64,000 bases of DNA, taken from positions 47,815,969 through 47,879,968 of the forward strand of contig OZ025244.1 in assembly GCA_964019155.1 (NCBI GenBank), written 5' to 3'. The notes below the pieces were generated by a model, which saw only the letters and a list, made by a program, of their open reading frames with translations, had not been told where the DNA came from and did not search any database. Below are positions 37,834-51,426 of the stretch, piece after piece; position 1 is the first letter of the stretch; every line of letters starts with the position of its first letter. A program made the position numbers and the translations under genes. The DNA is from Osedax fenrisi (lineage: Eukaryota; Annelida; Polychaeta; Sabellida; Siboglinidae).

Positions 37834-38235
37834 CTATGTGTTATTGTATTGACCATATATTGCTCAATACTAGTATAAAATACTTTAATATTAATGTATA
37901 CACATGCGCATAATATGTCATGACAAATGTACGTATAAAATGATATGGTCATGTGACATAATAAATACTATTGAATATATGTTGACATTACTATTATTAT
38001 TTAGGATATCCGTTATTTATATAGGATATCCACTCTAAATATAATATTTATTATATTTGAAAAGCAGTTTAAAATACATTGTTATTATAAATTATTGATA
38101 ACATTATATTACCGTTATAATTATGTATAATATACATGATTAGACTGACATGTAAATAATTATGCAATCCTACTTTATATTATAAATAATATATAATGTG
38201 AATAGTTACTAAACCTACCTCACTATATCATATAT

Positions 38236-38282
<47 letters not shown>

Positions 38283-39075
38283 TATACTATGAAAAATGGT
38301 GGAAGGGATTATAAATGGTATCTCATCAGAGCATATTGTAAAAGTGGCCTAAGGCCCTTATAAGGCAATGGTCATCGCACGCGTACAATTATCTAAACAT
38401 TATTTCGCGGGTAGTGACCTCCAAGCCTTGACCACAGCGGTGTTAGGCTGCAGCAGCAGCATTGCTAGGCTTCATCGATATACAACCGATGAACACTGCG
38501 CCCTACATCACTATATAGCTAGCGATAGATATCATAATGCTACTTGTATATTACCACGGTATAGCTGTTATACACATTCAAAACTATATACATAAATCTA
38601 AGCATATGGATATATATATATAATTACATTGATATTTTTATTTGTATGGAGTTTTTTCATCTAAACCATACATTTAGATGGTATTTTTTGTGTGTACTAT
38701 AACCAAATGGTTCTAATGGCTCTTAAGAGTAATTACAAGCTATTTAGAAGCTGCTCTCGTATACAAAATAATTTAATACATTTTAAATATTATGTTAAGA
38801 TCTATTGTATTGGTCTGGGCGGGTTTGAGTCGGTGTATGCCATATTAGTCTACAGAGCCACTCAAACAGTTTAATGTATACTCTATGTTTCTTTTTTATC
38901 TAATGTATTTCATTTGGTATATTGAATGAAATATTCTGCAAGTATTTCATATTAATTTAATCACTATTTATACTTTTTTCTAATATAAGCATTTACTTGT
39001 TATACTAATATGCAAGTATCACTTATACATATTATGGAATATTTATTTCTCATATACACACATATACATACACAT

Positions 39076-39150
<75 letters not shown>

Positions 39151-41863
39151 TTGAAATGGTATAGTATTCGATTTCAGATTATAATAATACAATAATCGCA
39201 TATCTTTATTTGCATAACAATAAGCCACACAATTTAATAGAATTCTTATCTATTATAATCACATATTTATAATAATGTGGATGAATTATAGATATATATA
39301 TATATATATATATATATAACAAATATACTAGTGACAAATATACTGTAGTTGTGTGGCACTGGATTGATTGTGGATCCCTTAATAATTATGTTTGTTTATA
39401 GTTGGCAGGAATGTGGCGCCATGATTCTATGATTCGATACATTATTATTGCTAATGAAGTTTAGTAAATGTATACTATTTTTTCAAATTAATTTTAGTCA
39501 TTTATAAAAAAATGTATTTGTTCTTAATTATATATTATCTTATGGTGGGGTACTTTTTATTTCAGTATCATTTATTTTATTTTTATTTTAAAAATAAAGT
39601 AGAATTATTATTTTATTATGTTTTATTTGTATCCGAATGCATATAATGATACATGACACTGCATACTGTCACGGCAGTGCACATACTGGCACGAGTTATC
39701 GCTTTCAATGATACTCCTTAGACTTTATCTACAAACTGATTTCATTCATTCATATATATACATGTTATTGCTATTAATTATTATAAAAAAATATATTATA
39801 CATCATGTAATTTAATATTAATTATTTCAATAATTAAATACAACTATTCATAATTATAAATAGTTATAATTTATAAATTATTATATAATATTGGATATAT
39901 TGTTATTTTTTATTTTGGTGGAGTCCTTTCATCCCATATAGGAACTTAGATGAAGATTTCACTTATAACCATATATGGCGCTAATGTCCCTTCGAAGCCG
40001 CTCTCGTATGTTATGGCATCCATGGTTTTAATGAGAGCCGATCATTAATTTATACACAATTATATAAGATCACTAAATATTATTTTAAGACATGTTCTAT
40101 AAAAGTATACTGATTGTGTCTGACACCTTAGCTAACTGAGCCACACAGGTAGTTAATATATATGTTTTATGAGTTCATCAACAACAGTAATTAATAATCT
40201 AAAATGTTTATGTGAGATATATACCTCACAGAATATATACTGTATATATATATATATAAAATAGATTTTGTAATACTATATATACGTAAACATATACCAA
40301 TATAAATGACATGCTTGTGTGAAATATACGTAAAGTGTACAGTGTACGACATTTTTAAAATTGTTTTGACTTATTTTTATATATTATTTTATAAGTTCCG
40401 AGTTGACAAGTATTGAATGACCCATATGTAGCTGAATGATCACTCTTAACGTACGACGTACACTGTACATAATGGATATAGTAACATACAACACGCATAC
40501 AACACATATGATAGAAGGTAATTAGTGCTAACGAAACCTCTGCACACATACACACTTATCGGTCAGAGATTACTATACACTATGACGCAATCATCGCGCA
40601 TGTACTTAATATAATACATTAGGGGGTCACATACACATACGTACATACATACACATACACATACGTACATACATACACGTACACAAACTCATACATTCAC
40701 ACATTCACGCACTCACACTCACACTCACACACTCACACACTTACTGATGGACTAAACGGTCTGAGTCTGCTGTCCGAACACTTTACAAGACGTAATCGTA
40801 TTGCATGTCGTAGGCTATGTGTTATCACGGCTCTCCCAGAATACTGATCATAATATAGGAATATATATAGTGTATATTACATGTGTATATTTATATAACT
40901 CTATATATGTGTGTAATATGTTAATCTATATGTCTATCAGTTTATAACAGCGACGATGTATCAGCCTGTACATTTGTTATAGAATATTTTAATATTAATA
41001 CACATATATTTATTTATAGCGCGTTACTAACTAGACATATAAATAATGTACACTATTCTAGGCTAAAGTACACATCTACTTATATAAAGATTATCGTGCA
41101 CATATACGTCTATCCGGACGTGTATTAAGACTACCCGAGGGAATAATGTCAATTGTTACAGTCCTATAGGAGTGTACTATAGTGGAAATACAATGAAAAC
41201 TGTCATTATATTTCAATCGATAATTTTTAAAATCATACCTTAATAATTATATTTATACATATAACATATATTGTCTATTTTCTCAATAAATATTGTAAAA
41301 AATGTACAATGTACATGTACAATGTATAGTGTACATTGTACAGTATACATTATATGATAAACGATAATATATAAGTATACGTTATTGTATAATAAAATAT
41401 CATTGATAATACAAATGTACAGTTAATATTAATATATTTCCCTATATAATCTGAATATAGATAATAATTGTAAGTTGGGAAATATATTATAGAGGTAAAA
41501 ACATAGTTATATATATATAATTTGTACGAAATAGATTAATTGCAATTCATAGGTTCCGTTAATCTGTAAATCAGCAGGATTGTAATCACGTGACATATCA
41601 AGAACACTTGTTTGACCGCGGTCATTTATTGCATGCAATTTAGATGTCTAATATAAGGAGTTATAAATAATATATACATTATTATATAATATTGGATACT
41701 TTACATATGTATAAATTAATGATCGACTCTCGTTAAAATCATGGATGCCTTAACACGAGAGCGGATTCTAAGGGACATTAGAGCCATATGCATATAAGTG
41801 AAAACTTCATCTAAGTTCCTGTATGGGATTAAAGGACTCCACCAAAATAAAAAATAACAATAT

Positions 41864-41900
<37 letters not shown>

Positions 41901-42724
41901 CTATTCAGCGACATATCTGAAATTCATCTGTTATTTGCGCGATTGAAGTTTATGATCACCAATCTATAAGTAATAATAACAAAGCACTCATTAATACATA
42001 AGTAATACGGTCATTAGTTGTTGATTTACACTAAATATATAATGTATATATTTTTATATACATATTATCGATAATAATAATGATAATATTGATTATCAAA
42101 GATATATGTTACAATATACACATTGTATATTTAGTGTAAAGCAACAACTAATGACCATATTAATTATGTATTAATGAGTGCTTTGTTAATATTATATATA
42201 TAGATGTTATGTATTAATACATTGTGTATATGACCTCTGTAATAATTAGATTATCATTATTACAATCATCAACATTATCATTATCATTATCATTATAATC
42301 TTCATCGTGTTAATTCTCCCAATGTCCGTATTATAATGAGCGTTACTATAGGATATGCCTGGTGATCAGGTGAACGCTCTTACATGCGTACACACGAATA
42401 CACAGCCGTATATGCGGCGTACACCCATACATACGTCGAGCTTTACCTATTAAGTCCGGTCGTAATACGTACTCCGACCGGATCTATATGTAGCTTATAG
42501 TGTATCTATTGGTAATATACATCTATATATAGTCTATAGTCAACGAACAACAGTGCATCATACTATGATTCATCATCATCACATGATAATGATAATCTCG
42601 GGATGATATCACGTGCCTACTGTACACTACTATTGAAATACTGTAGAAACATTGATTAACAACGCCACACCCGCCATAACTAACAGAGCGAAGGTATTGG
42701 TAACACGAAGGTATTCATTTGGTA

Positions 42725-42774
<50 letters not shown>

Positions 42775-42775
42775 T

Positions 42776-42809
<34 letters not shown>

Positions 42810-43896
42810 AATATAACATATATTATATATAATAATACACACACATACTATGTTTACAAATAATAATAAATTAGTATATCTATATGTGTATACATTTAAA
42901 ATCCAATAATTATAATTATATATACGTATAACTGCCCGTGTGGCTCAGTTGTATAAGGCGTACTGTTTGTGTGTATGACGTCAGACACACAAACAGTAGA
43001 TCGCGGTTTCGAGTCCTGTTCGGACTATTAAAATATGTCTAAATAAATATTTAGAAGTGATCTTATATAATTGTGTATAAATAAATGATCGGCTCTCGTT
43101 AAAACCATGGATGCCTTAACATGAGAGTGGATTCGAAGGGATATTAGAGGCATATGGTTATAAGTGAAAACTTCATCTAAGTTCATGGATGGGTTGAAAG
43201 TACTCCACCAAATAAAAATAACAATAACAAATATATATATATATATACTTTATATAATTTCATTATATTATTTCCACTTTGTTCCGTTAGTTTTTTCGTT
43301 TTTGTCGTTGTTGTGTTTTATTTTGTATTATTTATGAGTGTCGTCACTTTGTAATGATTCCTAATAAACCATATACAGTAGAATCTCGGTAATTCAACAT
43401 GTCGATAACTCAACATTGCCGATAAATCAACATCCAACAAATATTTGGTTGGATTCGTATCTTTTACATGTTAACAAAAACCCTATTACTCAACAAATAT
43501 AACTCAACATACATATAACTCAACATCGTTTTTATAATCCTAGCCTATACATTACATGTAAATATACATCCGATAACTCAACATTTATGAAAAATCAAAA
43601 TATCACAAACATATGTTGTTGGATTGGTATCTTTTACATGTAATAAATACATTGCTCAACAAATATAATTCAACATACATTATGCAACATAGTTTTATTT
43701 AATAATATATGGATATACATATATAAACGTAAAAATACAATTACAATTATTATATTATCATACGAGTACTATTTTGAATGCATTTATGTGAACAAAACAT
43801 TAATTAAGTCATTAATTTATACATCCGATAACTCAACATACTCGCTAACTCAAATTGAAAACTACGTCCCGTCAATGTTGAGTTATCGAGCTTTGA

Positions 43897-43965
<69 letters not shown>

Positions 43966-45654
43966 TACATATGATATAACATACAATAATAAAGTTTTTA
44001 TTACTCTCGATTATTCGCAAAATATTTAAAATTGTTTCAATCATTAAATAAAGCATATTAGGATATTAATAAACCTATATTTAGTATATAACAGTTATTC
44101 ATTATTAATATAACTTAATAATAAGAAATTATAAGTGTACAACATACTTATTACTCGAGGTATGTTATATTCTAATGATATATATATATATTATGTGTTA
44201 TTAATAATAGAAAAATATATATGGAATATTAAATCAATATTTTCTTAAAGATATCGAGATATTGTCCAAACAATAAACCATCACGTAGTCAGCAGAGATA
44301 CTACAGTATATTACATAACTCGTTCATTACGTAATAGTTTATTTTATCGGCCATTACACTATTACTAAACGACGTATAATAGCTATCACGTGATCGAACG
44401 CGTATCATGTGATCTATAGGGTAGGGTTACCCCGCACACGTGGTACGTATTAGCCACTCCCACCGCGGTAACGTTACCCCTCCCCCTGGTGGCTAGTGTG
44501 GTGGCCAGTGTGCAGTGATAACCTGGAGTCGAGGACGATAAGCTAAAGCAACAGTTTAAACAATAATAAATATATATTTATATAAATACTATTTATTAAA
44601 TAGTATACGATGTATATGTCGTATATAAATAATGATATGTTATTGATAGTAAATACGTACATTCAATGTGAATATATATATAACAATAGTGTAACAACAT
44701 GTGTACTTTTCTCAATTGTCTAATACGTCAGATACACATGCAGTATACTTAAGCATAAACATAGGAAAGAGAGTTATACCTTTACCCTGATAACTATAAT
44801 AGGTCTTACAATAATATTTACTGGCGAAAATATATAATTATATATATACAAAATGATCGCGGTTCTCGTTAATACCATACATGTATGCTTTGACATGAGA
44901 GCGGCCTAAATGGGACATTAGAGAACTATGATTAGAAGTGAGAAATTCATAAAATGTTCTGGTTGGGATTAAACGAACCCCACTAAAATTAAACGACAGG
45001 AATATCTATGTGCACAACAGGTAAAGATGTATAGTCATATTGTTTTAATCACTAGTATAACGTAGCTTTTAAACTTAATTAACGGACAGGTAACATGCTT
45101 GCTTATACGACGCGGACCTATAGGTATCAATACTATATTAACATATAAACATGTCTATAAAACGTCTCGCAAATTGTAGTATTGATGTTAAATATTATAT
45201 TGCCTAAACAAATAATCTCTTATTTATTTATTACATAATAAAATTAATGGGTTACGTAGCGCTTTTATCTGTGCTATAATATTATGTAATATTACTTCAT
45301 ATCCGCCTGTACTATTACACGAGTTATAATTTAATATATTGGTTATAACCTATATAAAGTATACTTTTAAAAATTGATGTCGTATATTATCTTTATTGTT
45401 TATTAATTGCAAAATTCCTTTGCATCCGAGCTGTTGATTTGTGTTGTGTTACAAAATGCTGTTGTTGCTTTCTGTTGAGCAACTTTTAATATATATGTAA
45501 TGTATACAACTAAAATATACAAATATATACACAGTGTGTAATACACACATATACACAAATATATATATATATTAATCATAATACTCATTATAAGTATTTA
45601 TTTAATTTTTACATAATTAAAGTGAATTATCATACATGATATTTTATATATATA

Positions 45655-45700
<46 letters not shown>

Positions 45701-47380
45701 GATATAAATATATAATGATGCTTTGGTTTATTTATTATTAAATAAAGTGAATATAAATATTCTCTAAGCTACGCATATATGACATAAAATAAGAAATAAA
45801 CTTTATAAGACACAACGAACATTTTTACAGAAAATATAATTGTAACTAGAATATCTGGTCTTTAAGATGATTAGCCAAGGAAGTGTAGTAGTTAAATATG
45901 TATTGGATAGATAAGGGATATACATCAGTTATTACTGTACAGTATTTATACATATATATATACAGTACAGTAATAACTGAATTATCTCCATTTATACTAT
46001 AGGAACATGTTTCCGGTATTATAGGTTAGCAGGAAAAGGACAAACAAGAGAAAATATAGAGTTATAACGGATAACATAAGAAGGAAAATATAGGAGAAGT
46101 AAGCGATACATTTATGAAGGTATGAAAGAATGCAATATCTTATTATTTAGTGGCAGAAGTGTAAGCAAGGACAAGAGTTTACAGATAACTAGTTATTAAC
46201 ATGGGTCGAATACAGTCGACTTGTGAATATTGAGCGTATATATATAATAGGTATATAGACCAGAGAGACTATAGTATATAGATAGCATATTGAGAACTGA
46301 TGCAGAATGAAGTAACATTAACAGAAATAACAAGTATGTTCGTGTACAACTATAGAGTTAAGTGGACGAGTTCCATGTTTGTTAATTCGGCGAATTGTAC
46401 AAATTCATACATTTCCATATCATGAATACAAGTTGGCAATTTATAAGTATGTATAGAAAAGGAAATATCTCAATCGATACAATATTATTATTAAAGTTTG
46501 GCTAGCCCATCATAGTATGATGCCTAAATACTAGAAACAATACACTGTTAAAAATGTAGGGTAAATTACATTATTATCTATGTATTATAGGGTAAATTAG
46601 CTCAGTTTACCCTTTGTAGGGTAAACTAGCGTAATTTACCCTTTTAATTTCTACATTAGGGTAAACTAGCATAATTTACCCTATACATTTCACGTTAAAG
46701 GTAAATTAGCGTAATTTACCCTATACTTTTCACGTTAAGGTAAGTTAGCGTAATTTACCCTATATGTGTATATTCTATAGAATGCTTATAAGACGATTCG
46801 GCGATGACTCTTGATCAATGATATATATTGATATGATATATATATATATTTCGATATATCGATATATCAATACAACGGTACAAACTGCACTAATTAAATG
46901 ACGTACTTACCCAATAACATTACACAATAGAATTACGCAATGACAACGCATGACATAATCGCCTTATTACCTAACATTCAATGTATACATTTACTAGTCT
47001 ATTGTAGTACTTATAATATAATACCCGTGGGTACATCGTATAAATATACACTCACACACGTATGTGTATACACCCACACTCACATAGTTCCGCATTACGA
47101 CTTGATATTATTATTATTATCAGATTTAGACAATGCCAGGGTAATCATAGAAGCAGTGTTGCTTATCGACATAATTACTCCTATACTAAATTCTCCCTAA
47201 TCTCCGATATACTACAAATGAATTCGTTTAACGGTGTTACATTTAGTATGTGTATCTAACGTACTGTGTACTTAGTTATTTTTAATAACATCATAATATT
47301 ATCACATATATGTATACTTTATGAGAACATTATACTATACTGTATTAATACATTTTAATTCCATATATACATCCATATAT

Positions 47381-47446
<66 letters not shown>

Positions 47447-49478
47447 ATGATAATTTTATATTATAATCTCATGTATACATATCATGTATGGGAATGTATG
47501 CCATTAAAATTAATTAATTATAACAAATACCCACTACTACAACATACGCGTGCACTATCGCTCTAGTAATTCGCAATAACCTGATGTCTCGAGTTTTTAC
47601 CGGAGGATTTAACTAGCGGTGCTTTAGTCTTGCTAGGCTTCTTCGACTTTTTATCCAACATCGTCTCCAATTGTTGATCGAGTTTAGAACCATTAGTGTC
47701 TGCGTGTTTAATTATTACATTTAGAATTATATACAACACGATGAGTTATTATTAAATAAATTATAACTTATAAGTAATATATAGGGGCGCTGCAACAGGG
47801 GGGACGGGGGGATATGTCCTCCCACTTTAAAATCTAGGGGGACCTCATATGTATTGGCCCCCCCCCCACTTTTACCATAACAATTATTTTGATTGGTTGG
47901 TCACCCCTACATACACACCATCGTTCCAGCGCCCCTATTACTAATATAACGCATGATGTCGAAGTAGGACAAAGTGCGAGTAGTGATGAAGAAATGATGA
48001 CTCACCCGATATTTCCTTGCAGAACGAAACCGGAGTGCCGTAGCTGTTGTTATCGGAACGATTGCGTTTAGTGGAACCCGTAGACGTGGTGATATCACAG
48101 CCGGTGAACAACACCCGTAGTATCAACGTGTACAGGATGATGGTTATCAACAGGGGCGTGATGTAGAATATGATCTAGATGCGCGGGTGGATGTGAGGAG
48201 TACGACTATGTATGCATATTTTATATATTAATTAGTGTATATTATTGAGAAAATAATCAATACATATATATTAAAATTATCATTTATAAATAAATATTTG
48301 TAATGGTACTAATTTACATTAATATTATAAACATAATTAATAGTTATATTAATACATATATGAAATAGTAACTACACTTTTGATTTTTTTTAATCGATAC
48401 TTCAATTACATTTATAAGGATTCAATATATCTATAATAATACTATACTCAGAGCTAGATGGGAATTATTACTTCTCCTATAGTATTACGTAAAAACTAAC
48501 GAAGTCGGCCATGTAATAGGTGAGGTAACTTTTTCGCATCAGCTTGAAGGTACATTTCTCTATTGTTTGACCGCCTCTCAAATATATTGTTTTCAGCGTG
48601 GTTAAAGCTAGCCTGTTGAGTGTCTTAGGTATTATATAATGGGTATTAGTTTGGAGAAGCTAAGTTCACCATTATCTATCACTAGGGGCGCTGGAACAAT
48701 TTGTTATGTAGGGGGACCAACCAACCTAGGGGAACCAACCAATCAACATAAATGTTGTGGTAAAAGTGGAGGGGAGGGCTATACATAGGAGGTCCCTCTA
48801 GATTTTAAAGTGGGGGGGACATACCCCCCCCCCCGTCCCCCCTGTTGCAGCAACCCTAGCTATAACTACACGGTCACACACATTTGATTCCTATGACGAT
48901 TTTATTATATGAATCGGTTTTAAATTGAAAAACAGATTCCTGTAAATTTTGTTTAGAAAACGGTTTATAAAAACGATTCCTTCCATTATCGCCCAGGAAT
49001 CACTATTATCGATTCCAAAACAATTATTGAGAATCGGTTTTTAAATACAATTCTTAAACAAATTATTGAGAATCGGTTTTTAAAAATGATTCTTAGACTA
49101 ATTAAACAGAATCGGTTTTGAAAAACTTAATTTATGTAAGTACTTAGGTAATACGTATTACCTAAGTTATAGGTATATTATTTATTGAATATAAAAATAA
49201 TAATATATTTTAACTTTTAATTATTTTAATATATTAATTTAATTTTTATTTATACAAATTAATTATTATTTATTATTTTAATTTTATATTTAATTTAATA
49301 TACTGAATTTAATAAATAAAATATTATTTTTAAAACTAAAATTATTTAAGTAATCCTATGTATTTTTTCTAAATTAGCATAATTTCATTCAAGTGATACA
49401 CTGAACTACACTTTTAATCATAATTATATTTATAATTCAATTGGAAATAATGTTGAATTAATTGCTCAATATTGAATA

Positions 49479-49529
<51 letters not shown>

Positions 49530-51385
49530 ATTGAATAATTATTTAAATATTGTATTCAATATTATAATGTTATTATTATTGAATTTAAGTTTTAAATCTA
49601 ACTTAAATTAAATTATATAATATATTATAATATATGTATTAATACTGTGCTACGATACTAATATTTATTTTAATATTATATTATACATCTAAACTTATGT
49701 TCAACTTACATCATCAACTTAAGTTAAATCTGATTCCTATAGTAATAGGTTAGTAATCGATTTCAATTAAACCGATTCTTAATACAATTTAAGAATCGGT
49801 TTCACATAAACCGTTTTCTACACTTGAATTTTAGGAATCGATTTAAAACTGATTCTCATTAACACATTAAGGGCCCCATAAATATGCTCAATAAAACACT
49901 CATGAAACGATAAAAACGCAAATAGTATTTGGATTTTTTTAAATGTGTATACACATATATATAATATATGATATAACAATGTGTTCTATTGTAATCGATT
50001 ATAATCGATAATTATTAATAATAATTAGTAATTATATATTTAAATTATTATCTATGTATGTTTAATTAATAAGAATAACTGAATTAATGACACAAGTGTA
50101 AGACAATGTCTAAGGGGATTCAGTGGAAGCGCTTATCTTGAATTCGAAATCTTCTAACAGTAGTGTAATATCATATGTATTAATCATCTTCATTCGGATA
50201 AATATATATGAAATAAATAAGTAATTAAATTAACATAATTGATTCTCTATATATAATATTATAAAATACTAAATTATAATATTTAAGATACATATAATAA
50301 TAACTTATATTATATCAATGATATAACGAATAATTGTTTAATAATAAATAAATAAATAAATCAGATTTATTATTTCATGTTGTAAAGCATGTAATAATGG
50401 AGAAGTTAATAAACAAATGTATTTGTTTTTGCGAGAACTTCCCCAATCATCATATTCTAGATAAGTTAGATTCTCATGAGTAAAAAAATGTAAATATAAA
50501 TAAATAAGATGTAAAGAATAAAAATATGTATCAATAAGTCTAGTTAAAAATGAATTATGTAAAGAATTAAAAATATGTATCAATAAGTCAAGTTAAAAAT
50601 AAATTATGTAAAGAATAAAAAATATGTATCAATAAGTCACGTGTACAAATAAAAGATGTAAAGTTATATAAAAAAAGAACAGAAACGAGTTGAATTCTTA
50701 ATACAGAACTATAAAAGGAATACAAATAAAAACAAAAACTAAAACAAGCAAGATGAAGGTTTAATAAATAATACCAGTAAACAAAAATAAAATTAGATAA
50801 TCAATTGTTTAATTGATTTTCATAAAAGATGTTTTTTTTAATATTTTTTTAAAGTTTTTTATATAAATTTTTGTGAATAATAATTTATTTAGACATAAAT
50901 TATTCCATGATTTAGGGGGGGTTTAAATGATAATGATTTATGATGACGGCTTGATTTTATATAAGGTAATTTGAAATTATGAAAAGAATTTTTGTATACA
51001 TTTTTATATATTGGAAATAATAATGATATTCTGCTTGGGAATTTATTTAAATCTACATTGTGCATGTATAAAATATTTGTATAAGTTATTAAATCTTTAA
51101 ATTTTAATATATTAAAATATATTAATATTTTATTATATTTATCAATGATATAACGAATAATTGTTTAATAATAATCAATAAATATTATTAATACAATTAT
51201 TTTAATATATAAAAACAATATAATTATAATACTATTATTATGTTAATAATTTATAATTATATACATATATATATAGTGTATACACTATATAAGTATATGT
51301 ATATATACACTAATATAACTTATATATATATAGTATTTACTAAATAATAACTAATATTATATGATATTTCAAAAATTAATTATAC

Positions 51386-51426
<41 letters not shown>

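Noticed and set aside
42630..42725. Hydrophobic minus-strand segment TNTFALLVMAGVALLINVST as a missing receptor helix
   Set aside because: It lies between the loop-3 and TM6 exons, which already join perfectly, and it does not resemble any missing part.
42933..43030. A functional tRNA gene
   Set aside because: Boxes A and B are present, but the intervening hairpin is too long, box B has an insertion, no acceptor stem closes, and the downstream SINE body is shared with other copies.
45403..45588. Minus-strand ORF ending TTAFCNTTQINSSDAKEFCN
   Set aside because: Resembles a possible terminal exon, but its place is inside the intron between loop-3 and TM6 and no acceptor or partner could be defined.
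46990..47200. Minus-strand open stretch SISNTASMITLALSK as a receptor exon
   Set aside because: It lies between exons already joined in phase and has no receptor motif.
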